DNA from: JAJECS01 sp965219705
GTDB lineage: Bacteria > Chloroflexota > UBA11872
Direction of reading: 5' to 3'
Length of the DNA: 64,000 nt
Assembly: GCA_965219705.1 (NCBI GenBank)
Contig: OZ244789.1
Coordinates: forward strand, 2,914,001 to 2,978,000
Under the pieces are notes generated by a model that saw nothing but the letters and a program-made list of their open reading frames with translations, did not search any database and was not told the DNA's origin. Shown one piece after another: positions 43,665 to 51,707 of this stretch; position 1 is the stretch's first letter; the number at the start of each line of letters is the position of its first letter. Position numbers and translations under genes: made by a program.

Positions 43665-43778
43665 ATGAAGGTCGCCGCATCCGTCAAGCCGCGTTGCGAC
43701 AAGTGCCGCGTGATTCGTCGCCACGGCCGGGTCCTCGTGATTTGCGAAAACCCGAAGCACAAGCAGCGTCAAGGATAG
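43665..43778 (+). CDS. rpmJ: 50S ribosomal protein L36
   Basis: 37 residues, too short for many gene finders. It begins MKVAASVKPRCDKCRVIRRHG and ends with CENPKHKQRQG. The zinc ligands are Cys 11, Cys 14, Cys 27 and His 32, so this is the C+ zinc-binding form. It lies between infA and rpsM in the normal order. L36 supports the 23S rRNA core near the factor-binding region. Confidence 0.95.
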   Translation: MKVAASVKPRCDKCRVIRRHGRVLVICENPKHKQRQG

Positions 43779-43791
43779 GCGGGGTATAGCT

Positions 43792-44175
43792 ATGGCACGT
43801 ATCGCAGGCGTTGACATTCCGCGGGAGAAGCCCGTCGAGATCGCGCTCACCTACATCTTTGGCATCGGGCGCACCAGCAGCCGCCGGATCCTGGCCGACG
43901 CCGGCGTGCCGGGAACGAAGCGGGTTATCGATCTGACCAACGATGACCTTGGGCGAATTCGTGACCAAATCGACCGCCAGCAACGCGTCGAGGGCGAGAA
44001 GCGGCGCGAAGTGCAGACCAATCTGGCGCGCCTGCGTGAGATTGGGAGCTATCGCGGACTGCGCCATCGCCTCGGCCTCCCGGTCCGTGGCCAGCGGACG
44101 CGGACCAACGCGCGATCGCGCAAGGGTCCGCGCCGCGCCGTGGGGATCCGCAAGCGCGTGATCAAGAGGGACTAG
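43792..44175 (+). CDS. rpsM: 30S ribosomal protein S13
   Basis: 127 residues. Features are ARIAGVDIPREKPVEIALTYIFGIG, the helix-two-turn-helix region and the basic C-terminal tail SYRGLRHRLGLPVRGQRTRTNARSRKGPRR that reaches P-site tRNA. S13 forms intersubunit bridges with L5. It is followed by rpsK 1 nt later. Confidence 0.97.
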   Translation: MARIAGVDIPREKPVEIALTYIFGIGRTSSRRILADAGVPGTKRVIDLTNDDLGRIRDQIDRQQRVEGEKRREVQTNLARLREIGSYRGLRHRLGLPVRGQRTRTNARSRKGPRRAVGIRKRVIKRD

Positions 44176-44176
44176 C

Positions 44177-44566
44177 GTGGCTGAACGCTCCAGTCGCGCG
44201 CGTCGGCGCGACCGTGCACCCGTGCCCAAGGGAGCGGCGCACGTGCACGCGACCTTCAACAACACGATCATTACGATCACGGACCTGCAGGGTGAGACGC
44301 TCACCAGCGTGAGCGGCGGCACCGTTGGTATCCGCGGTTCCCGCAAGAGCACGCCCTTTGCCGCCCAGCAAGCCGCCGACCAGGCGGCGCGACAGGCCAT
44401 GGACATGGGCATGCGCGACCTCGACGTGTATGTCAGAGGCCCGGGGTCGGGACGTGACGCAGCTATCCGCGCCCTTCAGGGCTCCGGACTCAACATCACG
44501 AGCATTTCCGACGTGACACCGATTCCACACAACGGCCCGCGGCCACCGAAGCGCCGGCGCGTCTAG
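44177..44566 (+). CDS. rpsK: 30S ribosomal protein S11
   Basis: 129 residues, GTG start one base after rpsM. It has AHVHATFNNTIITITDLQGETLTSVSGGTVGIRGSRKSTPFAAQQAADQAA and the C-terminal DVTPIPHNGPRPPKRRRV. S11 lines the mRNA exit on the platform. The Asn after PH is the site where isoaspartate forms in E. coli. Standard length. Confidence 0.97.
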   Translation: MAERSSRARRRDRAPVPKGAAHVHATFNNTIITITDLQGETLTSVSGGTVGIRGSRKSTPFAAQQAADQAARQAMDMGMRDLDVYVRGPGSGRDAAIRALQGSGLNITSISDVTPIPHNGPRPPKRRRV

Positions 44567-44590
44567 GCCAAATACGAGGAACGTTCCCTA

Positions 44591-45223
44591 ATGGCACGCT
44601 ACACCGGTCCCGTCTGTCGGCTCTGCCGGCGCGAGGGCGAAAAGTTGTTCTTGAAGGGCGACCGCTGCCACACGCCCAAGTGCGCGATCGAGCGACGCGG
44701 CGATCGCGGCGGACCGGGAGCTCGCGGGCTTTCGCGCCGCCGGGCGACCGAGTTTGCCGTGCAGTTGCGCGAGAAACAGAAGGCGCGCCGCCTCTACGGG
44801 GTGCTGGAACGCCAGTTCCGCCGCTACTTCAAGCGCGCGAGCCGAGGCTCGGGGTCGCGCGGTGAGCGGCTGCTGCAAGAGCTGGAGCTTCGCGTCGACA
44901 ACGTGGTGTACCGGATGGGCTTTGCTCTTAGCCGGGCGCAGGCCCGCCAACTCGTTAACCACGGCCACTTCCTTCTCAACGGCCGCAAGCACACCATTCC
45001 GTCCGCCACGCTGAAGGTTGGGGATCAATTGCAGGTGCGTGAGAAGAGCCGGGGCCTCGACTTGATCGCCAGCGCCCTGACCCGGGCGGACGCCATGGGG
45101 CGCCCCGCCTGGCTGCATGTGACCCCGGATGAATTCAGTGGCAGAGTCTCGGCGCTGCCGGAGCGCGACCACATTGACGCCACCGTAAATGAGCAGCTCA
45201 TCGTTGAGTTCTATTCCCGATAG
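44591..45223 (+). CDS. rpsD: 30S ribosomal protein S4, zinc type
   Basis: 210 residues. The N-terminal zinc site uses C9, C12, C26 and C31 (CRLCRREG and CHTPKC). The S4 RNA-binding domain is seen as RVDNVVYRMGFALSRAQARQLVNHGHFLLNGRKHTIPSATLKVGDQL. S4 initiates 30S body assembly and in E. coli represses the alpha operon. An AGGAACG sequence 9-15 nt upstream may act as the ribosome binding site. Confidence 0.97.
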   Translation: MARYTGPVCRLCRREGEKLFLKGDRCHTPKCAIERRGDRGGPGARGLSRRRATEFAVQLREKQKARRLYGVLERQFRRYFKRASRGSGSRGERLLQELELRVDNVVYRMGFALSRAQARQLVNHGHFLLNGRKHTIPSATLKVGDQLQVREKSRGLDLIASALTRADAMGRPAWLHVTPDEFSGRVSALPERDHIDATVNEQLIVEFYSR

Positions 45224-45280
45224 GGACTTCGTGCGGACGCCCATAAGCAACGTGCTGCAGCCGCACACGAGAGGACGCCT

Positions 45281-46249
45281 GTGTTTCTAGAATCGTTGGA
45301 AGCCGCCAGTCCGGCTGAGCCCGCTCCTATCACCGTCGAATCGAAGGAGCTTGGCGACGACTACGGCTTGTTTCACATCGAGCCGCTGCGGCGCGGCTTC
45401 GCGCACACGCTCGGCACGCCGCTCCGGCGCACCTTGCTGTCGTCGCTGCCGGGTGCGGCCATCGCCACAGCCCGAATCGACGGCGCCTTGCATGAGTTCA
45501 GCACCCTCGAGTTCATGCGCGAAGACGTCGTCGAGTTCCTCCTCAACGTCAAGCGCGTCCGATTGCGGTCGTTCAATCGGGAGCCTTCGCTTTGCATGCT
45601 GGAGCAAACCGGGCCCGGCATCGTCACGGCCGGCCAGATCGAGGTTCCAAGCGGAGTGGAGCTCGTCAATCCCGACCACTACCTGGCCGAGCTGACTGGC
45701 GAAGGATTGCTGCGCTGCGAATTCACCGTCGAGCAGGGGGTTGGGTATGTCCCATCCGAGGGCACCCGATCTCTGCCAATCGGTGTGATTCCGCTTGACC
45801 GCGTCTTCACGCCGGTCACCAAGGTTGAGTACCACGTCGAGCACGCCCAGGTCGGGCAGGACACCGAGCATGACCGGCTGGTGCTGCAAGTGTGGACCGA
45901 CGGAAGCGCCGGGCCGCACGATGCCCTGCGCGCTGCCGCGCAGCAGCTCGTCACCTCTTTCAACATGATCGGCGGCGACGATTTGGTCGTGGGTCCGTCC
46001 ACCGACTTGCTCACCGACCAAGGCGTCGTGCCCGGCGAGCCGCTCGAGGATCTCAAGCTCTCGAACCGCGCGGTGAACTGTCTCAAGCGGCATGGGGTCG
46101 AGACGATCGAGGAGATCGCGGCCATGACCGAAGAGGACCTCTTCGCGCTGCGCGGCATGGGCGTTCGTCTGGTCGACGAGATCCGCGCCGGGCTGGAGCA
46201 GCGCGGCCTCACGCTTGCCGAAGCGGTCGCGCCGGAGGAGTCGAGCTAG
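45281..46249 (+). CDS. rpoA: RNA polymerase alpha subunit
   Basis: 322 residues, GTG start. The N-terminal dimerisation domain shows FHIEPLRRGFAHTLGTPLRRTLLSSLPGAAIATARIDGALHEFSTL, and a flexible linker is near 232-250. The C-terminal domain contains the helix-hairpin-helix part LKLSNRAVNCLKRHGVETIEEIAAMTEEDLFALRGMG. alphaCTD binds UP elements and activators. A 57-bp gap with an AGAGGA site precedes it; rplQ follows 2 nt later. Confidence 0.97.
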   Translation: MFLESLEAASPAEPAPITVESKELGDDYGLFHIEPLRRGFAHTLGTPLRRTLLSSLPGAAIATARIDGALHEFSTLEFMREDVVEFLLNVKRVRLRSFNREPSLCMLEQTGPGIVTAGQIEVPSGVELVNPDHYLAELTGEGLLRCEFTVEQGVGYVPSEGTRSLPIGVIPLDRVFTPVTKVEYHVEHAQVGQDTEHDRLVLQVWTDGSAGPHDALRAAAQQLVTSFNMIGGDDLVVGPSTDLLTDQGVVPGEPLEDLKLSNRAVNCLKRHGVETIEEIAAMTEEDLFALRGMGVRLVDEIRAGLEQRGLTLAEAVAPEESS

Positions 46250-46251
46250 CC

Positions 46252-46602
46252 ATGCGTCACCGCCGCAAGGGACGGCACCTTGGCTGCAACCCGGCTCGCC
46301 GCAAGGCGCTGGTGCGCGGCCTGGTGCGATCGCTGCTGGTGCACGGCCACTTGCAAACCACCGAGGCGCGCGCCAAGGCCATCCGACCCGATGTGGATCA
46401 CTTGGTCACGCTGGCCAAGCGCGGCGACCTCCACGCCCGGCGTCAGGCGCTTGCGTGGCTGCCCGATCGCGATGTGGTGAAAGACCTGTTCGACACTGTG
46501 CCGGAGCGGTATGCGGATCGCACGAGCGGATTTACCAAGATGTATCGTCTGGGTCGCCGGCTTGGCGACGGAGCGCCCCTGGCCCGCCTGGAGCTCATGT
46601 GA
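46252..46602 (+). CDS. rplQ: 50S ribosomal protein L17
   Basis: 116 residues. It begins MRHRRKGRHLGCNPARRKALVRGLVRSLLVHGHLQTTEARAKAIRPDVDHLVTLAKRGDLHARRQAL and ends TKMYRLGRRLGDGAPLARLELM, a complete L17. L17 lies near the tunnel exit. The ATG at 46252 is 2 nt after rpoA and the stop overlaps truA. Confidence 0.96.
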   Translation: MRHRRKGRHLGCNPARRKALVRGLVRSLLVHGHLQTTEARAKAIRPDVDHLVTLAKRGDLHARRQALAWLPDRDVVKDLFDTVPERYADRTSGFTKMYRLGRRLGDGAPLARLELM

Positions 46603-47390
46603 CGCCTTCCCGCACCGTCTGCGCCACGGTCGAGTATGACGGCGCCGGGTTTGCTGGCTTCCAGCGCCAAGCCGCTGCGCGGACCGTGCAGCAAGAGCTG
46701 GAAGTCGCGCTTACGTCGGTCGTCGGCCACCAGGTGCACGTCGTCGGCGCCGGCAGGACCGATGCCGGTACGCATGCGACCGGTCAGGTCGTAAATACGC
46801 GTGTGACGACGCAGTTGGATGATGCGACGCTTTGGCGTGCTTGGAACGCCTGCTTGCCCAAGGATCTTGTCACCCACTCGGTCGCAACGGTCGCCGACGG
46901 CTTCCACGCGCGGCGCGACGCGGTCCAGCGCACCTATGAATATCGCATTGCACAGACGCCCCACCGTCCGGTATTGGATCGGGGCCGCGCGTGGCACATT
47001 CGTGACCCGCTGAACGTCGCTCGCATGCAAGAAGCCGCCCGCGTCTTCGTCGGCAGCCACGACTTTCACGCGTTTACGATTGGGCCGGAGACGCGCACCT
47101 GGCGCGACATCACCAATATCGCGGTGTGGCGAGAGGGAACTATGGTCGCGGTGCGCGTTTCAGGCAACGCGTTTCTCCACCGGATGGTGCGACGGATGGT
47201 GGGCGCGCTGGTGCGGGTAGGCCGAGGCGAACTCACACCGCGCGATGTCCAGTGTTTGCTGCAATCCGGCGATCGCGCCGCCGTGGGAGCGACGGCGCCC
47301 GCGCACGGTCTGACGCTGATCGGCGTGGAGTATCTGGTCGAATCGCAGCGATCCGACGCAGCGGCCACAGCTGTGGAGGTGGTGGCATGA
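46599..47390 (+). CDS. truA: tRNA pseudouridine(38-40) synthase
   Basis: 263 residues, GTG start in a 4-nt overlap with rplQ. TruA isomerises U38-U40 in the anticodon arm. It has VEYDGAGFAGFQRQ, the catalytic aspartate D55 in GAGRTDAGTHATGQV, the helix RRDAVQRTYEYRI, GSHDFHAFT and GNAFLHRMVRRMVGALVRVG. Placement between rplQ and rplM is common in bacteria. The stop overlaps rplM by 4 nt. Confidence 0.95.
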   Translation: MTPSRTVCATVEYDGAGFAGFQRQAAARTVQQELEVALTSVVGHQVHVVGAGRTDAGTHATGQVVNTRVTTQLDDATLWRAWNACLPKDLVTHSVATVADGFHARRDAVQRTYEYRIAQTPHRPVLDRGRAWHIRDPLNVARMQEAARVFVGSHDFHAFTIGPETRTWRDITNIAVWREGTMVAVRVSGNAFLHRMVRRMVGALVRVGRGELTPRDVQCLLQSGDRAAVGATAPAHGLTLIGVEYLVESQRSDAAATAVEVVA

Positions 47391-47800
47391 GCGCCGCGAC
47401 GTCCACCGCCCGAACCTGGATGGTGGTCGACGCGCGGGAACGCGTGCTCGGCCGCGTGGCGTCCGAGATCGCGCAGCTTTTGCGAGGCAAGCACAAGCCG
47501 GAGTTCGCGCCCAATCTCGATTGCGGCGATGGCGTCATCGTCATCAACGCGTCGCAGGTGCGCGTGACGGGCAACAAGCCGACGCAGAAACACTATTACC
47601 GCCACTCGGGCTACCCGGGTGGGCTGCGAAGCACCCGTCTTGACCGGATGCTCGAGCAACGCCCGGAGCGCGTTATCGAGCACGCGGTCCGAGGCATGTT
47701 GCCCAAGAACTCGCTGGGTCGGGCATGCTTCCGCCGCTTGCGCGTGTATGGCGGCGCTGAGCATCCTCACGGCGGCCAAACTCCGAAGGCGGTAACCTGA
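47387..47800 (+). CDS. rplM: 50S ribosomal protein L13
   Basis: 137 residues. It has TWMVVDARERVLGRVASEIAQLLRGKHKPEFAPNLDCGDGVIVINASQVRVTGNK, YYRHSGYPGGLR and AVRGMLPKNSLGRACFRRLRVYGGAEHPHGGQ. L13 is an early 50S assembly protein. The ATG in the ATGA overlap with truA is the correct start. rpsI follows 4 nt later. Confidence 0.97.
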   Translation: MSAATSTARTWMVVDARERVLGRVASEIAQLLRGKHKPEFAPNLDCGDGVIVINASQVRVTGNKPTQKHYYRHSGYPGGLRSTRLDRMLEQRPERVIEHAVRGMLPKNSLGRACFRRLRVYGGAEHPHGGQTPKAVT

Positions 47801-47804
47801 CATC

Positions 47805-48197
47805 ATGCTTGAAGGCAACTACTACTACGGACTGGGCCGGCGGAAGCAAGCCATCGCGCAGGTCCGCGTATATCCGGGCGGCGGCCCGTTCATCGTCAAT
47901 GGCAAGCCCATCGAGCAATTCCTGCCGCTGGCGTTTGACCGCTTCCACGCGCTGGAGCCCTTGCGTGTGCTCGAAGAGGCCAACGTCGGGATGTCCGTGC
48001 TGGTGAAGGGCGGTGGGCTGCGTGGCCAGGCCGGCGCGATCCGGCTGGGGTTGGCACGGGCTCTCTGCGAGATGGACCGCCAGTTCCGGCCGCTGCTCAA
48101 GCGCGCGGGCATGCTCACACGCGATGCGCGCGTCAAGGAGCGCAAGAAGCCCGGTCTGGTCGGCGCCCGCAAGGCCAAGCAGTTTACGAAGCGCTAG
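47805..48197 (+). CDS. rpsI: 30S ribosomal protein S9
   Basis: 130 residues. It has YYGLGRRKQAIAQVRVYPGGGPFIVNGKPIEQFLPL, VKGGGLRGQAGAIRLGLARAL and the C-terminal tail ERKKPGLVGARKAKQFTKR whose last Lys/Arg residues touch P-site tRNA. It is the final gene of the superoperon. Its stop lies only 6 bp from the convergent scpB stop, and no terminator hairpin is visible. Confidence 0.97.
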   Translation: MLEGNYYYGLGRRKQAIAQVRVYPGGGPFIVNGKPIEQFLPLAFDRFHALEPLRVLEEANVGMSVLVKGGGLRGQAGAIRLGLARALCEMDRQFRPLLKRAGMLTRDARVKERKKPGLVGARKAKQFTKR

Positions 48198-48203
48198 TTC
48201 CGC

Positions 48204-48818
48204 TCAATCGCCATCGGTTGAATTGGACGGCCCGGCGCCATGCCCCGGCTCGGGGAGGTCGAGTTCCGGCAGCGCGGTGAGCGACGGGATGCCGAAGTAG
48301 GCCAGAAACAGGTCCGACGTACCGAATAGGACCGGACGTCCCGGGGTATCGAGGCGGCCGGCTTCTTCCACCAGCCCGCGGGCGAGCAACGTGGCCAAGG
48401 CGCTGTCGGCATCCACGCCGCGGATGCTCTCGATCTCCGACCGCGTGACCGGCTGTCGATACGCGATGATCCCGAGGGTTTCGAGTGCGGCGCGTGAAAG
48501 TCGCGAGCGCGTCTCGAGTCCCAGCAACCGACGACAGAACACCGCCGCCCGGGGAGACGAGACCATCCGATAGCCGTCGGCGTGCTTGATGAGCACGATG
48601 CCGCGGTCAGCGTAAGTGTCCTGCAGCCGCGTCATCGACTCGGACACGTGCGCGGCGGGCGCGCCCGTGACCTCAGCCAGCTCGTCAACGGTCAATGGGC
48701 GGTCGGCGACAAACAGCAGGGCCTCGACCATGACGCTTAAGCCGAGATCGTCGTCGAACCTGTCAGCCCCGCTGGGCTGCGCGCAGTCGTAGAGCGGGTC
48801 GTCTCGCGTGTCGTTCAC
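48204..48818 (-). CDS. scpB: Segregation and condensation protein B
   Basis: 204 residues from the GTG at 48818 that overlaps the scpA stop. ScpB binds ScpA in the SMC condensin complex. Two winged-helix domains are evident: VMVEALLFVADRPLTVDELAEVTGA and ALETLGIIAYRQPVTRSEIESIRGVDADSALATLLARGLVEEAGR. A longer frame upstream is an out-of-family extension and was not used. The smc gene is not in the window. A Pro/Gly/Ser-rich acidic tail ends the protein. Confidence 0.93.
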   Translation of the reverse strand: MNDTRDDPLYDCAQPSGADRFDDDLGLSVMVEALLFVADRPLTVDELAEVTGAPAAHVSESMTRLQDTYADRGIVLIKHADGYRMVSSPRAAVFCRRLLGLETRSRLSRAALETLGIIAYRQPVTRSEIESIRGVDADSALATLLARGLVEEAGRLDTPGRPVLFGTSDLFLAYFGIPSLTALPELDLPEPGHGAGPSNSTDGD

Positions 48819-49585
48819 GCCGCTTGACCATCCCCGTTGGATGCCGTGGCGGACCAGCGCAACATGATCTCGCCAAAGGCACGGGCTTGGGTCACCTGCA
48901 CGCTGCGCTCGATCACGAGATGGAGCAGGGCCATGAAGGTCGCGACGAGCTCGTCGCGACCGCTGCACTCCGAGGCAATCACGGAGAACGCCAACTCACC
49001 GTCGCGGGCCAGCCGCTCGCGAACGACGCGCACGCGCTCGCCGACGCTTACCTGTCGGTGCGGCACGGGCGGCCCGGCGTCACTCTTCTCGGCCCGGGCG
49101 GTGAGTGTGTGCATGGCGGCGACGAGCACGTCCAGGTCGCCACCGCCGGACTCGAGAGGCGGTTGGGCAACTAGCGGCGTGGCTACGCGGATGAACGAAG
49201 TGGCGCCCGATTCCCAGCGGTCGCCTAGGTCCGCCGCGATGGCCTTGAACGCGGCGTACACGCGCAACCGGGCCGCGAGGTCGTCCGCCGTCTCTTCCTG
49301 GGGCTCCTTGGCGGCGGCGGGCAGCAGCGCGCGCGACTTGAGCAGGAGCAGCTGGGAGCCGACGAGGAGAAACTCCGACGCGGCGTCGGCATACCGCGCT
49401 TCGATGTCCTGCGCGTAGGCGAGGAATTGGTCGGTGACCGCGAGCACGGAGACGCCGGTGATGTCCAAGCCTTGCCGCTCGATGAGCTCCAGCAGCAGAT
49501 CGAGCGGTCCGTCGAATCCCTCGACGCGGACCTCGAACCCGGTGAGCGCCGAGTGTTGGCCGACCGCGCGCCAAGGGACTCTCAT
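48815..49585 (-). CDS. scpA: Segregation and condensation protein A
   Basis: 256 residues from the ATG at 49585, in a 4-nt overlap with the HD-protein stop. The kleisin N-terminus FEVRVEGFDGPLDLLLELIERQGLDITGVSVLAVTDQFLAY and the segment ASEFLLVGSQLLLLKSRALLP are diagnostic. The C-terminal winged-helix region contains ATFMALLHLVIERSVQVTQARAFGEIML. ScpA bridges the SMC heads and recruits ScpB, which is the next gene. Confidence 0.94.
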   Translation of the reverse strand: MRVPWRAVGQHSALTGFEVRVEGFDGPLDLLLELIERQGLDITGVSVLAVTDQFLAYAQDIEARYADAASEFLLVGSQLLLLKSRALLPAAAKEPQEETADDLAARLRVYAAFKAIAADLGDRWESGATSFIRVATPLVAQPPLESGGGDLDVLVAAMHTLTARAEKSDAGPPVPHRQVSVGERVRVVRERLARDGELAFSVIASECSGRDELVATFMALLHLVIERSVQVTQARAFGEIMLRWSATASNGDGQAA

Positions 49586-50070
49586 CGCGCGGCATCCAGT
49601 TCGGCCAGGAGCTTGCCGCGCGCATGATCGCCATGGCCGTAAGCGCGGATGGTTTCCACCACGCCCGGGGCCGACCCGGCAAGCTCGGCCAACCGCGCGC
49701 TGGCCTCGGTGTGCGCCGCCAGGCGCGCGACCCTGCCTTGGCGGGTGCTCGCTGGACGCCGTCGCCAGCGGATGAGGAGCCATGGGGCGAAGGTTTCAAG
49801 CAGCGTCAGCATCACGCGATCGGTGCGCCCCGGCCGCCCCTTGCCGACATCATGCAGCAGCGCCGCCATCCACAGCACGCGGTCGTCGGGCGCGGTTGCT
49901 CTCGCGGCCGCATACACCGCCAGCGAATGACGCTGATCAACCGGCTGCAATCGAGCCAGGAGCATTCGCTCGCCGGGCGTCAGATGCTGCACCGCCTCAC
50001 GCAGATCCTGTCGCGGCACGGAGCGGTTGAACGTCTGCGCGAGTTGGCCCACGCGGTAGCTAAGGGACAA
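49582..50070 (-). CDS. Small HD-domain protein
   Basis: 162 residues from a TTG start, the only start that includes the first helix. The HD signature MAALLHDVGKGRPGRTDRVMLTLLETFAPW and the later H in HTEASARLAELAG match a metal-dependent phosphohydrolase of the HD superfamily. It resembles the small HD proteins often placed next to scpA; the substrate is unknown. It overlaps the M50 protease gene by 11 nt and scpA by 4 nt, so the genes are translationally coupled. Confidence 0.78.
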   Translation of the reverse strand: MSLSYRVGQLAQTFNRSVPRQDLREAVQHLTPGERMLLARLQPVDQRHSLAVYAAARATAPDDRVLWMAALLHDVGKGRPGRTDRVMLTLLETFAPWLLIRWRRRPASTRQGRVARLAAHTEASARLAELAGSAPGVVETIRAYGHGDHARGKLLAELDAAR

Positions 50071-50689
50071 GGAGAAGCTCAGTGACCCACTGGGCCGGGC
50101 CCGTGATGATGATTGCCCCCTGCGGTATCACCCAGAAGAGCAGGAATACGCCGATAAGCAGGAAGGGACCGTAACGCCGCAACTCATTCAACTGGTCGGC
50201 AAGTGGCTGCGGAACTAGGCCGACCAGCACGCTGAACCCATCCAGCGGCGGGATTGGCAGCAGGTTGAACGCCGCGATGAGGATGTTGAGTTGCACGGTC
50301 ACCATGAGCGCCAGCGCGGTGATGTCGTAGGGCGATGATGCAAGAAGCTGGCGCGTGACGGGCGTCAGAGCGACCGCAAGCGCCAGGTTCGACACCGGGC
50401 CCGCGAGCGCCACCAGCGCCATGCCGCGGTTGACGCCGAATCGCAGCCGGTAGGGATTGACGAGCACCGGCCGTCCCCAGCCGAACGAGGCGATGGCAAT
50501 CATGAGCGTGCCGAGCGGGTCGAGATGCCGCATGGGATTCAACGTCAAGCGGCCCTGGTGGCGCGGCAGATCGTCGCCGAGCCAGGTGGCGACCAGCGCG
50601 TGCGCGGCTTCGTGAATGGTGATGGCCACGACGAACGCCACGATCACGGTGATGAGCAGCTCGGGTTGTTGGGCCAGTCTCAGCAGCAT
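50060..50689 (-). CDS. M50 site-2 protease family membrane metallopeptidase
   Basis: 209 residues from ATG 50689. The active-site motif HEAAH is at 26-30 and lies in the first membrane helix. The second zinc/Asp motif is in NLLPIPPLDGFSVL. Four to five other hydrophobic segments follow (including LVALAGPVSNLALAVALTPV). This is the compact S2P type without a PDZ domain, found beside scpAB in many bacteria. The substrate is unknown. A 163-bp gap with no recognised gene separates it from the SAM hydrolase gene upstream. Confidence 0.85.
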   Translation of the reverse strand: MLLRLAQQPELLITVIVAFVVAITIHEAAHALVATWLGDDLPRHQGRLTLNPMRHLDPLGTLMIAIASFGWGRPVLVNPYRLRFGVNRGMALVALAGPVSNLALAVALTPVTRQLLASSPYDITALALMVTVQLNILIAAFNLLPIPPLDGFSVLVGLVPQPLADQLNELRRYGPFLLIGVFLLFWVIPQGAIIITGPAQWVTELLLVP

Positions 50690-50852
50690 GGCGCGGCCCC
50701 TTGTCTGGAGGATGCGGACAGCGCTGCTTGGGTTCTGTGCCGGAGGCGACCTATCAGGTGGATCACTCCTTGGGCGATGGATACGGACCAAGAGTCCTGC
50801 GGACCAGGACGGCGGTCGCGCGGCTCGCGCAGCCCAAGTTGCGATTGAGGAA

Positions 50853-51617
50853 TCACGCTGGCCGCAGCCGAACCCTATCACCGCGCCGGGCACTCAGCGT
50901 TGCTTCCGCGCTGCCGCCCGGCACCGCAATCTCCAGCAGCCCAAGGCTGCTCAGCACGGCCACGGGCGCGGAGCCGAAACCGTAGGTCGACTGCACGCCG
51001 TCGATGGACACGCCGCAGAGCTCCACCAGACCGTGCTCGACAGCGCGGGCGGCGGGGCTGGGAATATTTGTGATCAGATTGCCGAATCGATCGACGTGCA
51101 CGACCCGCCCCTCAATGACGCCGCCTTCCGAGCGCGCGAGGATTGCCGGCGCAGGCACGGCGTCGTCGATGGGCGATCCCATCGCGTCTGGACGCACGTA
51201 GCGTGCGAGGTGTCCCGCAACCGGGGCGAACACGTCGCGGCCATGGAACGTGGGGTGGGGGTCGGGACGCCAATATTCGGGCCGATCCAGGTGCCACACG
51301 CCGGTGACGGCGGACGTGCCCATGAGGAGCCCGTTGTCAGGACCCACCAGCCAGCGACCGGCCGCGCGCACGATCAGCCCGCGCCTCCCACCGCCAACAC
51401 CGGGGTCGACGACCGCCACAATGATGGCGCCCTTCGGAAGTTGCTCTAGCGAGGCCGCCACCACGACCGCTCCATAGGCAATGTCCTGCGGGGGAATGTC
51501 GTGCGTGATCGACACGACGCGGGCGTCCGGCGCATCCGTCAGCACGGCGGCCGCCATCTGACCGGCGTAGGTGTCGCCGGGCCCAAAATCGCTAATCAGG
51601 GCGACGAGGCGCTGCAT
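50853..51617 (-). CDS. SAM hydroxide adenosyltransferase (DUF62)
   Basis: 254 residues. The DUF62 family cleaves S-adenosylmethionine with hydroxide to adenosine and methionine, and relatives are fluorinases and chlorinases. Family motifs are ISDFGPGDTYAGQM at the N-terminus, VVDPGVGGGRRGL, FHGRDVFAPVAGHLA and VDRFGNLITNIP, carrying the Asp/Arg/His catalytic water-activating residues. The halogenase-specific insert loop is not obvious. It is on the same strand as the mazG-like gene 90 bp upstream. The physiological role of the family is still unclear. Confidence 0.88.
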   Translation of the reverse strand: MQRLVALISDFGPGDTYAGQMAAAVLTDAPDARVVSITHDIPPQDIAYGAVVVAASLEQLPKGAIIVAVVDPGVGGGRRGLIVRAAGRWLVGPDNGLLMGTSAVTGVWHLDRPEYWRPDPHPTFHGRDVFAPVAGHLARYVRPDAMGSPIDDAVPAPAILARSEGGVIEGRVVHVDRFGNLITNIPSPAARAVEHGLVELCGVSIDGVQSTYGFGSAPVAVLSSLGLLEIAVPGGSAEATLSARRGDRVRLRPA

Positions 51618-51707
51618 CAGCCCGCGACCACCGCAGATTTCATAGCGAGCAGACCTGGAGCATCGGTGCTGGATTGCTTCGCTGACGCGACGAGCCGCGC
51701 ATCCCTC

